NCBI GenBank assembly: GCA_009921765.1
Contig: RFXC01000076.1
Coordinates: 1 to 17,056 of the forward strand
Direction: 5' to 3'
DNA length: 17,056 nt
DNA from: Betaproteobacteria bacterium
Lineage (GTDB): Bacteria; Pseudomonadota; Gammaproteobacteria; Burkholderiales; Burkholderiaceae
The stretch's first letter is position 1; every line of letters starts with the position of its first letter. Below the pieces are notes generated by a model, which saw only the letters and a list, made by a program, of their open reading frames with translations, searched no databases and was not told where the DNA came from. The translations under genes were made by a program, and so were the position numbers. Positions 6,943 to 14,444 of the stretch are shown here, in pieces.

Positions 6943-8196
6943 TCAAGCCGCCTCAAGCGTCAGGCCCGCCAGGTCGATCGCGGGCTTGTGCCCCCCGATG
7001 ATGTCGGCGACCACTCTTGCCGAGCCCATCGACATTGTCCAACCAATATGCCCCTGTCCTGAGTTGATATAGAGGTTCCGCTTCGGAGAGACGCCGAGTA
7101 TGGGAGTGCCCTTGGGGGTCATGGGCCGAAGGCCTGCCCATCGGCTGGCCTTCTCGTAGGCCGCACCGTCAGGGAACAGACGTTGAATCGTCGACAGCAT
7201 GTGGCTGAAATCGCGCTCGCTGTGCGAGCGATCGAAACCGGAGAAATCAGCCATTGCGGTGACCCGCAACCGATGACCGAGTCGGGACCATGCGATCAGG
7301 TACTTTTCGTCAACGCCAGGAAGCGTTGGTGCGCCTGCGTGTCCCTCAATGGGCACCGTGAGCGCGTATCCCTTGACAGGATAGATTGGCATGTCGATAC
7401 CGATTGGCCGGCTGAGCAGCGGGGTGTAGCTGCCAAGTGCGAGCACATAGGCATCGGCCGCGAGCGGCCCCTTGTCGGTGATCACGCCGGTAACACGGTC
7501 GCCATCGGCTTCGATCCGGCGTATTTCGGTGGACCAATGAAACCGTACGCCAAGCTTGTTGGCGCAGAACTCGGCGAGTTGATTGGTGAAGGCATGACAG
7601 TCGCCGGATTCATCGATCGGGCAATAAATGGCGCCGGCGATGTTGTCGCGGTCGGGAGCGAGCGCCGGCTCGATCTCGACCGCCTCGTCGGTACTGACAG
7701 CTCTCAGCGTCACGCCGTTGTCGGTGAGCACACCCGTCGCGCCGACGCCGCGCTGATAGTGGTCATGATCGCGATAGATGTAGATCGCGCCTTTCATGGT
7801 GCGGTCATAGGCGATCGGCACGGATCGCTCGAGCTCCGCAAAACGCTCGAGCGAATACAGGCAGAGCCTGACCTTGTGCGCCGTATTGATGGCCGCGCGC
7901 TCGGCGCTGCACTCTTTCAGGAAGCGCCAGCACCAGGCCCACATGCGCAGATCCGGACGCAGCCGCAGCCGCAGGGCTACGTCGTCTCGGAACAGCGACT
8001 GCCAGAGGATCTTGGGCGCCCGAGGCGAGGCCCACGTATACGCATGCCCTGGCGAGGCCATGCCAGCATTGGAGAAGCTTGTCTCCATGGCGGCCTTGTC
8101 CTGCCGGTCGATAACGACCACCTCATGGCCGTCGCGAGCGAGTTCGTAGGCCGTGGTGACGCCGATCACGCCTGCGCCAAGGACGACGATTCTCAT
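6943..8196 (-). CDS. dadA: D-amino acid dehydrogenase (FAD-dependent DadA type)
   Basis: The 417-residue protein is a DAO-family flavoenzyme. It opens with a Rossmann FAD site, GAGVIG at 7-12, with the ribose-binding acidic residue in VVVIDRQ about 20 residues later. SFSNAGMASPGHAYTWASP and a C-terminal NLYINSGQGHIGWTMSMGSA segment are typical of DadA. DadA oxidatively deaminates D-amino acids to 2-oxo acids and passes electrons to the membrane respiratory chain. Length is close to E. coli DadA. ATG 8196 follows a GAGGTG ribosome site. It lies 55 bp downstream of the SDR gene on the same strand, possibly in one transcript. No alanine racemase or Lrp-type regulator is adjacent, so this is not the classic dad operon, and the substrate may be another D-amino or imino acid. 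Confidence 0.85.
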   Translation of the reverse strand: MRIVVLGAGVIGVTTAYELARDGHEVVVIDRQDKAAMETSFSNAGMASPGHAYTWASPRAPKILWQSLFRDDVALRLRLRPDLRMWAWCWRFLKECSAERAAINTAHKVRLCLYSLERFAELERSVPIAYDRTMKGAIYIYRDHDHYQRGVGATGVLTDNGVTLRAVSTDEAVEIEPALAPDRDNIAGAIYCPIDESGDCHAFTNQLAEFCANKLGVRFHWSTEIRRIEADGDRVTGVITDKGPLAADAYVLALGSYTPLLSRPIGIDMPIYPVKGYALTVPIEGHAGAPTLPGVDEKYLIAWSRLGHRLRVTAMADFSGFDRSHSERDFSHMLSTIQRLFPDGAAYEKASRWAGLRPMTPKGTPILGVSPKRNLYINSGQGHIGWTMSMGSARVVADIIGGHKPAIDLAGLTLEAA

Positions 8197-8251
8197 GGTT
8201 TCACCTCACCCAAGACCGTTGCGCTTCGAAACGCTCACCTGCCCCGAATTG

Positions 8252-8956
8252 TCAAACAGAGCGAGTGATGCCGCCATCCACCCGAATATTCTGCCCGGTG
8301 ATGTAGCCCGCTCCATCAGAGAGCAGAAAAGCGATACTGGCAGCCACTTCCTCAGTCCGTCCATAGCGTTTCATGGGAACGCTCTCGCGCCGGGCCTCGG
8401 TGGCGGGGAGACTGTCGATCCAGCCTGGCAGGACATTGTTGACGCGGATGTTTTTCGCGGCATAGGTGTCAGCAAGAATCTTGGTAAAGCTAGCAAGCCC
8501 CGCCCGAAACACGGCAGAGGTGGGAAACATCTCTGAGGGCTCATAGGCCCAGGCCGTGCTGATATTTACGATCGCGCCGCCGCCCTGCTCGGCCATGATG
8601 GGCGCAACCAGGCGAATCGGCCTTACCGCGCTCAGGAAGTAAACCTCGAGCCCGGTGTGCCAGTCGGCATCGGTGATGTCGAGCAGGGGCGCGCGCGGGC
8701 CGTGCCCGGCAGAGTTGACCAGCGCATCGATGCGCCCCCAGCGTTGCATGGCAAGGTCGACCAGCTTCCGGACATCGTCAATCGATTGGTTGGATCCCGT
8801 GGTTCCGACGCCGCCCAGCGACCGCGCGAGCGCTTCCCCCTTGCCGGACGACGACATGATGGCAATGTGGTACCCATCGTCAGCGAGTCGTCGGGCGGTC
8901 GCGGCACCCATGCCGGATCCGGCGGCGGTGATCAGGGCAACTTTTTGTGCAGGCAT
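8252..8956 (-). CDS. Short-chain dehydrogenase/reductase-fold protein with atypical active site
   Basis: The 234-residue protein has the SDR Rossmann fold: TAAGSGMGAA cofactor loop (10-19), NSAG (81-84), NIS (131-133) and the C-terminal GQNIRVDGG. The catalytic Ser aligns with S133, but the YxxxK motif is missing: FPTSAVFRAGL (144-154) places Ser147 where Tyr is expected and Arg151 where Lys is expected. It may therefore be catalytically unusual or inactive as a dehydrogenase. I believe the FPTSAVFRA segment recurs in other SDR-like proteins, which would make this a subfamily trait and not decay, but I could not check. Start ATG 8956 gives the normal N-terminal length; its ribosome site is poor. 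It probably shares a transcript with dadA. Substrate unknown. Confidence 0.82.
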   Translation of the reverse strand: MPAQKVALITAAGSGMGAATARRLADDGYHIAIMSSSGKGEALARSLGGVGTTGSNQSIDDVRKLVDLAMQRWGRIDALVNSAGHGPRAPLLDITDADWHTGLEVYFLSAVRPIRLVAPIMAEQGGGAIVNISTAWAYEPSEMFPTSAVFRAGLASFTKILADTYAAKNIRVNNVLPGWIDSLPATEARRESVPMKRYGRTEEVAASIAFLLSDGAGYITGQNIRVDGGITRSV

Positions 8957-9182
8957 CGTCTAGAGCTAGCTGACCGCCTGGCCTCGCTGAGCGTCACTCG
9001 AGAAGCTCCGCGCATTAGGTATTGGTCACCGCAGTCGATCGATCTCGAAGGCGGCCAGCGTGACGGTGTGTACGGGCCTGTGGTCATTGCGGCTATCGTT
9101 GCTGCCCATGGTGAAGGGTCCGGTTCATCGAGGAAGGGCGGTATCCTCTGTCGGACAGGCCAAGTGGCGATCGGGAGACGTG
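8957..9182. other. Divergent intergenic region between SDR and Bug genes
   Basis: This 226-bp gap must hold promoters for the minus-strand SDR-dadA pair and the plus-strand Bug gene. I find no hexamer pair good enough to name. Short palindromes occur at AGCTAGCT just upstream of the SDR start and at CGATCGATC near 9036-9045. The duplicated LysR element is not present here. A GGGAGA ribosome site precedes the Bug start. Confidence 0.4.
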
Positions 9183-10151
9183 ATGAGATTCTTGACCACC
9201 CTACTATCAATTGCTCTGACGTGCTTTGTCGGAGAGGTTGCTGCGCAACCAGCAGCCTGGCCCACCAAACCCCTTCGGCTGGTGCTCGGTTATCCAGCGG
9301 GCGGTGGCGCTGACAGCGTTGTCAGAGTGTTTACCGCGGGAATGGAGAAGGCACTGGGGCAGCCTATTGTCATTGACTATCGCCCAGGCGCTGGAGCAAC
9401 GCTAGCGGCTGAGAACGCGGCCCGATCGCCCGCCGATGGATACACCATGCACTACGTTGATTCGGCGCCGCTCACGATCACACCGCATCTGCGCCGACTC
9501 CCTTACGACCCGCTTGCGAGCTTTGCAGCGGTCAGCCTCGTGGTGAGGGGAGGATATGTGCTGGTCGGGCATCCATCGGTTGGTGTCGACTCGTTACGCA
9601 CCCTGGTGGAGCTGGCAAAAGCAAAGCCCGGCACGATCAGTTATGGTTCAGCCGGTATCGGCGGTTCCGGTCATCTTTCAGGCGAGTTGATGGCCGCGGT
9701 GACCGGTGCGCGGATGGTGCATGTTCCCTACAAAGGCGGCGCACAGGCGATGGCGGACTTGATTGGGGGGCAGGTACAACTGCTGTTCGCATCTGCGCCA
9801 ACTGCGGTTCCTCAAATTCAGTCTGGGAAAATACGCGCCTTCGCTGTGACCGTCCCGAAGCGGATTGCTGCCTTGCCTGACGTTCCAACCTTTGCGGAGC
9901 AGGGATACCCCGACTACGAGGCATCGGTCTGGTTTGCCATGGTGATGCCCATCGGGACGCCGCCGGACATCGTTACCCGGGTACGCGAAGCACTGGTCTC
10001 GGCCCTGGCCGCCCCAAGCGTTGCCGATGCGATTCGAAAGCAGGGCTATGAGGCGGAGACGAGCACACCCGAAGCGCTCAACGCGCTCATTCATTCCGAG
10101 TATCAGAAATGGGGGCGTGTGATTCGTGAGGCGAACATCCGCCAGGATTGA
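9183..10151 (+). CDS. Bug/TctC-family substrate-binding protein
   Basis: This 322-residue periplasmic binding protein has a short hydrophobic signal peptide (MRFLTTLLSIALTCFVGEVAA) probably cleaved after VAA. The mature Bug fold shows WPTKPLRLVLGYPAGGGADS, IDYRPGAGATLAA, SPADGYTMHYVD, and HVPYKGGAQAMADLIGG. ATG 9183 follows GGGAGA and gives a proper signal peptide; longer readings back to 9060 have an N-terminus unlike any secretion signal. It should capture a small carboxylate for a TctAB-type transporter or act as a sensor, since no membrane partner is present. It stands alone on the plus strand and ends 4 bp from the oppositely oriented Bug gene. It is clearly diverged from the other two Bug proteins here, so recent tandem duplication is unlikely. 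Confidence 0.9.
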   Translation: MRFLTTLLSIALTCFVGEVAAQPAAWPTKPLRLVLGYPAGGGADSVVRVFTAGMEKALGQPIVIDYRPGAGATLAAENAARSPADGYTMHYVDSAPLTITPHLRRLPYDPLASFAAVSLVVRGGYVLVGHPSVGVDSLRTLVELAKAKPGTISYGSAGIGGSGHLSGELMAAVTGARMVHVPYKGGAQAMADLIGGQVQLLFASAPTAVPQIQSGKIRAFAVTVPKRIAALPDVPTFAEQGYPDYEASVWFAMVMPIGTPPDIVTRVREALVSALAAPSVADAIRKQGYEAETSTPEALNALIHSEYQKWGRVIREANIRQD

Positions 10152-10155
10152 CCGT

Positions 10156-11154
10156 TTACTGCGCCTCGAGCCCCACCCTGCTGATCTTCTGCTGCCACTT
10201 GATCCGATCTTGCTTCAGATACGCGTCGAACTCCGCGGGCGTTGACGGGAACATCCGCGACGAGCAGCAGCTATCCATGTTTTGAATGATGTTTGGATTT
10301 TTCAGGACGCGCTGAAGCGCAGCGCTCAGCTTGCTGACAACAGGCTCTGGCGTTCCCGCTGGGGCCAACATGCCAACGTACGTGCTTGCGTCAAATCCTG
10401 GCATCCCGACCTCGGCGCCGGTAGGAATGTTGGCGAGTTGCGGAATTCTCTGAGGGGCGCTCACCATGAGCGCCTTCACGCGCCCGTTACGGATATGCGC
10501 GAGCGCGGTGGTCACGTCCTGCACCACGAAGCTCAGTTGTCCACCAATCAGGTCGGCCACCGCTTGCGGACTGCTTTTGTAGGCGACACCCGCAGCCGAC
10601 ACACCGATATCTTTGAGGAAAGTCGTTCCGGCGATCTGGCTGATGGTTGCACCCCAGCCATAACTCGCCTTGGTTGAATTTGCTTTCAACCAACTCACGA
10701 GTTCAGCCACGTTGGACACGGGGAGGTTCAAGGGGGTTGTCATCACATAGTAGGCTTCGATGATGCCGCCAATGGGAATGAAATCGTTCACGGGGTCGTA
10801 AGGGAGCTTCTTGAAGAGAAACTGATTTGTCGTGTGCGTCGTGGACGAGGTGATGAAGAGCGTATAGCCATCGGGTGCGGCGCGGGCGACTGTTTCAGCG
10901 GCGATGAACCCATTCGCGCCCGCACGGTTTTCAACAACGAAAGCCTGTCCCAATTCGTTTCTGAGCTCCTCGGAGACAGCCCGGGCCACAATATCGGTGG
11001 CGCTGCCTGGACCAAAGGGAATGACCACCCGGACCGGTTTGTTCGGCCAGACGTCCTGCGCCGACGCGCAGGGCCACGGAGCGGACAACGCAGCAACGAA
11101 TGTCGATACGACCAGGAGAGCGTTGCGAAGCAATGAGCGATAGGGTGTAGTCAT
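10156..11154 (-). CDS. Bug/TctC-family substrate-binding protein, last gene of the CoA operon
   Basis: The 332-residue protein has a long signal peptide (hydrophobic ALLVVSTFVAALSA, probable cleavage after ASA near residue 33), then VWPNKPVRVVIPFGPGSATD, VVENRAGANGFIA, APDGYTLFITSS and VADLIGGQLSFVVQD of the Bug family. ATG 11154 follows a GGAG ribosome site; an upstream in-frame ATG at 11190 would add an unlikely preface to the signal peptide. A Cys-Cys pair (DSCCSS) near the C-terminus is unusual for the family and could form a disulfide. It starts 60 bp after the CoA-transferase stop on the same strand, so it probably delivers the acid that the transferase activates. No TctA/TctB gene is present. 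Confidence 0.9.
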   Translation of the reverse strand: MTTPYRSLLRNALLVVSTFVAALSAPWPCASAQDVWPNKPVRVVIPFGPGSATDIVARAVSEELRNELGQAFVVENRAGANGFIAAETVARAAPDGYTLFITSSTTHTTNQFLFKKLPYDPVNDFIPIGGIIEAYYVMTTPLNLPVSNVAELVSWLKANSTKASYGWGATISQIAGTTFLKDIGVSAAGVAYKSSPQAVADLIGGQLSFVVQDVTTALAHIRNGRVKALMVSAPQRIPQLANIPTGAEVGMPGFDASTYVGMLAPAGTPEPVVSKLSAALQRVLKNPNIIQNMDSCCSSRMFPSTPAEFDAYLKQDRIKWQQKISRVGLEAQ

Positions 11155-11174
11155 CTGCACTCCTTGACGGTTAA

Positions 11175-11188
11175 GGCTCGGTCGAGCC
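11175..11188 (-). repeat. Small perfect inverted repeat between CoA-transferase and Bug genes
   Basis: GGCTCGGTCGAGCC can fold into a five-base-pair stem (GGCTC/GAGCC) with a four-base loop. It sits between two genes of the minus-strand operon, just before the ribosome site of the Bug gene. On the transcript it is followed by only UUAA, so it is not a strong terminator. It could shield the downstream mRNA end or slow polymerase. Confidence 0.3.
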
Positions 11189-11214
11189 ACAAAACAGCGC
11201 GGTCAGATTTTTAC

Positions 11215-12432
11215 TCAACCGGTTGCGCGCGCAACACCGGCGGAAACCAGTTGGCCGATGAAATCGTCGTTGAATCCGAGTTCTTTCAAAACCTCATGGG
11301 TATGCTCGCCTCGGAGCGGCGGATGGCGATCAAGCCCGGCCCGAGCGCCATTAATCCGAAGCGGCTGTGAAACGGTCTTCAGTGTCCCGAACGCTGGATG
11401 CTTGTACTCGAACACCATGCCGGATGCCTGCGTGTGGGGATGATTCGCGAGTTCTCCAAGGCGATGGAGCGGCGCGCACGGGATCCCGGCGGCGTCCAGC
11501 TTGGTGATCCAGTCTGCCCGGGTATATCGCCCCATCGCTGCGCGAACCAGAGCAATACAATCGTGGCGGTTTTTGACGCGGGCAACGTTTGTCTCAAAGC
11601 GAGCATCTGCGGCGAACGCCTCCAGCCCGGCGAGCTTGCAAAACGCGACCCACATTGGGTCGTTGGCCACGCCAAGAACGATCGGCAGGTCGGCGGTGTC
11701 GAATGCTTCGTAGGGGCAAAGCGACTCATGTCCCACGCCGTAACGCTCGGGTTCGGTACCGCGCTCCCAGTAGTTTTGCAACATATGCCCGAGCAACGCC
11801 GTTGCGGTGTCGAAAAGCGAGACCTCGATAGCGGCCCCGGCGCCGGTTTGCGCGCGTGCGTGCAGGGCTGCCAGGATTCCAGTGAGCGCGTGCATGCCGG
11901 TCGCCTGATCGATCGGAGAAAAAGGTGAGCGCACGGGCCCGCCTGCCGTCTCGCCGGTGATCGACATCATCCCGGCAAACGCTTGCAGGATGATGTCGTA
12001 GCCTTTGCCGTCCTTCAATGGGCCGACCGTTCCGAAACCTGAAATGCTGCAATGTACAACCCGAGGCGCCACGGCTCGAACGGCGTTCGCATCAACGCCG
12101 AGCCGCGCGGCCACCCCTGGACCAAAACTCTCGATGACCACGTCGGCGCGTTGAATCAGCCGCCGAACGACCTCCCGTGCATCGGGCGATTTAAGGTTCA
12201 GGGCCATACCACGCTTGTTTCGGTTCCACGCCAGGTAGGGGGCGCCTGCAGCCTGCCGTCCATCAGCGCTGTATCGAAGCGGAGGCCATACCCTCATGTC
12301 GTCACCGTGATCGACAGACTCCACCTTGATGACGTCGGCCCCCAGATCACCGAGATACTGCGCGCACATCGGCCCCGCCAGAACCCGGGACATGTCGAGA
12401 ACTCGAACGCCATGAAGAAGCGGATGCGTCAC
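11215..12432 (-). CDS. CaiB/BaiF class III CoA-transferase
   Basis: The 405-residue protein is a class III CoA-transferase (PF02515), which moves CoA between carboxylic acids through an enzyme-bound aspartyl intermediate. Marks are GVRVLDMSRVLAGP (8-21), LGDLGADVIKVE (27-38), YLAWNRNKRG (66-75) and GYDIILQAFAG (144-154). Asp175 in PIDQATGMHA aligns with the nucleophilic Asp of formyl-CoA transferase. It likely activates the imported mono- or dicarboxylate using succinyl-CoA or acetyl-CoA as donor. The start is GTG (12430-12432), one base after the oxidoreductase stop, with AAGGA upstream, so the two genes are tightly coupled. Family certain; substrate unknown. Itaconate, mesaconate, methylsuccinate or a related acid would fit the neighbouring hydratase and lyase. 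Confidence 0.92.
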   Translation of the reverse strand: MTHPLLHGVRVLDMSRVLAGPMCAQYLGDLGADVIKVESVDHGDDMRVWPPLRYSADGRQAAGAPYLAWNRNKRGMALNLKSPDAREVVRRLIQRADVVIESFGPGVAARLGVDANAVRAVAPRVVHCSISGFGTVGPLKDGKGYDIILQAFAGMMSITGETAGGPVRSPFSPIDQATGMHALTGILAALHARAQTGAGAAIEVSLFDTATALLGHMLQNYWERGTEPERYGVGHESLCPYEAFDTADLPIVLGVANDPMWVAFCKLAGLEAFAADARFETNVARVKNRHDCIALVRAAMGRYTRADWITKLDAAGIPCAPLHRLGELANHPHTQASGMVFEYKHPAFGTLKTVSQPLRINGARAGLDRHPPLRGEHTHEVLKELGFNDDFIGQLVSAGVARATG

Positions 12433-12433
12433 G

Positions 12434-13477
12434 TCAACTGTCCTTTTGGTGCTCTGAGGCCACCCTGATCACGCGCTTACCGATGTTCTCGCCTCGGTAG
12501 AGCCCTTCGATGGACGCGGGGGCTGCTTCAAGGCCGTCGAGCACATCTTCCAGCACCTTGATGCGCCCTTCACGAACCCAGTTCGCCAGAACGGAATAGG
12601 CTTCACCCCAGCGATGCTGGAAGTCGGGGGCGATAAAGCCTTCAATCCGCGCCCGGGTAACAAGCAGCTGGCGTTCCATGCGCGGGCCCAGCGGCGGCGG
12701 GCTCCAGTCGGTGTAGGCAACGGTGCCGCAGATCACCACGCGCGCACGCACGTTGAGCCTGGCGATGACAGCGTCGGTAATCGGTCCAGACGTGTTGTCG
12801 AAATAGACATCAACACCATTCGGGCACGCCTGCTCCAGCTGCGCGACGAAATCCGGCGAGCGATAGTCGAGACTTGCATCGAAGCCAAACAGGTCAGCAG
12901 CGAGCTTGGCCTTTTCAGGCCCGCCCGAAATCGCAACCGTTCGACAGCCGGCAATCTTTGCCAGTTGCCCAACGCATGAACCCACCGATCCGGCGCCAGA
13001 CGATACGACCACCGTCTGACCTGGTTTGGGCTGCGCCACTTCAAACAGACCAAAATACGCGGTAACGCCGTTCAGCCCCAGCACGCCCAACGCAAAAGAC
13101 AGAGGCAGGCCGCCGATGATGCCGGGGTCGAGACGCCGATCAATCACTGACGCATCGATCACGGCCCACTGCTGCCATCCGAACAGGCCGGTGACCAGAT
13201 CGCCCTCGCGCCAACGCGGGTGGCGCGACGCGGTAATTCGACCCACCGCAAACGACTTCATCACCCCGCCGATCGGCACAGGCTCGGCATAGTTGGCGGC
13301 CGCATTGACCCACCCACGCATGGCGGGATCGACCGATACGAACAGGATCTGTACGACAACCTGCCCTGGACCAGGCTCGGCGATGGGCACGCTTGCCAGC
13401 TCGAAATGATCGGCGGTGGGGACACCTACCGGCCGGGCTTTCAATCGGACCTGCAGGTTCGAGAGGCTGTCTGACAT
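12434..13477 (-). CDS. Zinc-free MDR-family NADP-dependent oxidoreductase
   Basis: The 347-residue protein belongs to the medium-chain dehydrogenase/reductase superfamily, leukotriene B4 dehydrogenase/CurA branch. It shows an N-terminal GroES-like part (VRLKARPVGVPTADHFEL), a substrate-loop WQQWAVID, LGLNGVTAYFGLFEV and the NADP site VVSSGAGSVGSCVGQLAKIAGCRTVAI split over two strands of the Rossmann domain. ISGGPEKAKL and YFDNTSGPITDAVI are typical of this branch. Such enzymes reduce the double bond of 2-alkenals or enones with NADPH. ATG 13477 follows GGAGAG; upstream codons in the same frame are a non-conserved extension. It lies between the CitE-like lyase and CoA-transferase genes, and may reduce an unsaturated intermediate or remove a reactive enone. 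Its exact step is unclear. Confidence 0.88.
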   Translation of the reverse strand: MSDSLSNLQVRLKARPVGVPTADHFELASVPIAEPGPGQVVVQILFVSVDPAMRGWVNAAANYAEPVPIGGVMKSFAVGRITASRHPRWREGDLVTGLFGWQQWAVIDASVIDRRLDPGIIGGLPLSFALGVLGLNGVTAYFGLFEVAQPKPGQTVVVSSGAGSVGSCVGQLAKIAGCRTVAISGGPEKAKLAADLFGFDASLDYRSPDFVAQLEQACPNGVDVYFDNTSGPITDAVIARLNVRARVVICGTVAYTDWSPPPLGPRMERQLLVTRARIEGFIAPDFQHRWGEAYSVLANWVREGRIKVLEDVLDGLEAAPASIEGLYRGENIGKRVIRVASEHQKDS

Positions 13478-13505
13478 GGGGCTCTCCGGCTGAGGAGTAA
13501 CGGCT

Positions 13506-14435
13506 TTATCGACTGGAGTTCTCTTGGCGCCAACCGGGTTGCGACTGCCGGCGGCGATACTCGGCGACCACCTGACGTGCGCGCGGCAACATGGCGTAAT
13601 CAATCATTGCGCCCTGATAGCGAACCGCTCCCAGGCCTTGTGCTTCCGCCTCTGAAAAAGCCTGGAGCAGTCCTTCGAAATATTGGTACTCCTCTGCTGT
13701 GGGGGAGTAGACGGCATTGGCGATGGCAACATGTGACGGGTGCATGACCGGGCTACCCGTATAGCCAAAATTTCGAGCGCGAAGCAGGAGCGACTCGACA
13801 GCGCGGAGATCATCCAGCGGAACACCGAATACGCCCGCAATCGGAAATGCGGCGCCACCCGCGCGGCTATCAAGCACCAGCTTCGAGTTCATGTAGTACT
13901 GCTCGACGCCTCCGAGCGTTGCGCGAAATCCGAATGCTTCGGCGACATCGGCACTGACCGGTCCCGAAACGGTTCCGACGATTCCCCTGACTCTCGAACT
14001 TGCCCGCGCGAGCAGTTCAGCGCGCTGCAACCCCTCTGCGGTTTCAGGCAGCGGCATGATCGAAATCGCACCATGCGGCATACCGCGTCGTCCTTCGTGG
14101 TAGGACAGCAGATCGTGCAGCCCGGCGACTTCAGCGGGAGCGCTTGCCTTGGGAAGAAATACGCCAGCAAGCCCAGGATGGACGATTGCGGCAATCTCGT
14201 CGGCGCTTTGCTGACCCCAGCTGTGGATGCGGACGAAAGGCGCGACACCGTGATCGGCCAGTTCCTGGATTTCCTGCGCCAGATGCTGGCGAGCGATGCC
14301 TTGCTGGTCCTCGGGCACCGAATCCTCAAGGTCAAGGACCACCGCGTCGGGATGGCTTCGGATCGCCTTCGAAACCCAGGTGTTGCGATGGGCAGGAACG
14401 AACAGAAACGATCGGAGGGGCCAGATTGATTGCAT
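13506..14435 (-). CDS. HpcH/HpaI/CitE-family acyl-CoA lyase
   Basis: The 309-residue TIM-barrel protein is in the CitE-like branch of the HpcH/HpaI aldolase family. Marks are LRSFLFVPAH (7-16), VVLDLEDSVP (32-41, DLED), FVRI with Arg69, FLPKA (93-97), Glu131 in PLPETAEG, and a likely metal Asp163 in SGPVSADVAEAFGF. Known relatives cleave citramalyl-CoA, malyl-CoA, beta-methylmalyl-CoA or HMG-CoA with Mg2+. No CitD/CitF citrate lyase subunits are near, so it is not a citrate lyase beta chain. It starts 9 bp after the acyl-CoA dehydrogenase stop, and the MDR gene follows by 28 bp. In context it should make the final cleavage of a 3-hydroxyacyl-CoA produced by the MaoC hydratase. Gene order is reminiscent of M. 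tuberculosis Rv2498c-Rv2500c. Confidence 0.88.
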   Translation of the reverse strand: MQSIWPLRSFLFVPAHRNTWVSKAIRSHPDAVVLDLEDSVPEDQQGIARQHLAQEIQELADHGVAPFVRIHSWGQQSADEIAAIVHPGLAGVFLPKASAPAEVAGLHDLLSYHEGRRGMPHGAISIMPLPETAEGLQRAELLARASSRVRGIVGTVSGPVSADVAEAFGFRATLGGVEQYYMNSKLVLDSRAGGAAFPIAGVFGVPLDDLRAVESLLLRARNFGYTGSPVMHPSHVAIANAVYSPTAEEYQYFEGLLQAFSEAEAQGLGAVRYQGAMIDYAMLPRARQVVAEYRRRQSQPGWRQENSSR

Positions 14436-14444
14436 GGCGGACGC

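Noticed and set aside
7183..8268. A 361-codon open frame on the plus strand opposite dadA.
   Set aside because: It is antisense to a clear flavoprotein gene, its translation resembles no family, and such long shadows are common in high-GC DNA.
9183..11154. The two convergent Bug genes as an inverted mobile-element repeat.
   Set aside because: The proteins are only distantly similar and no terminal repeats or transposase are present.
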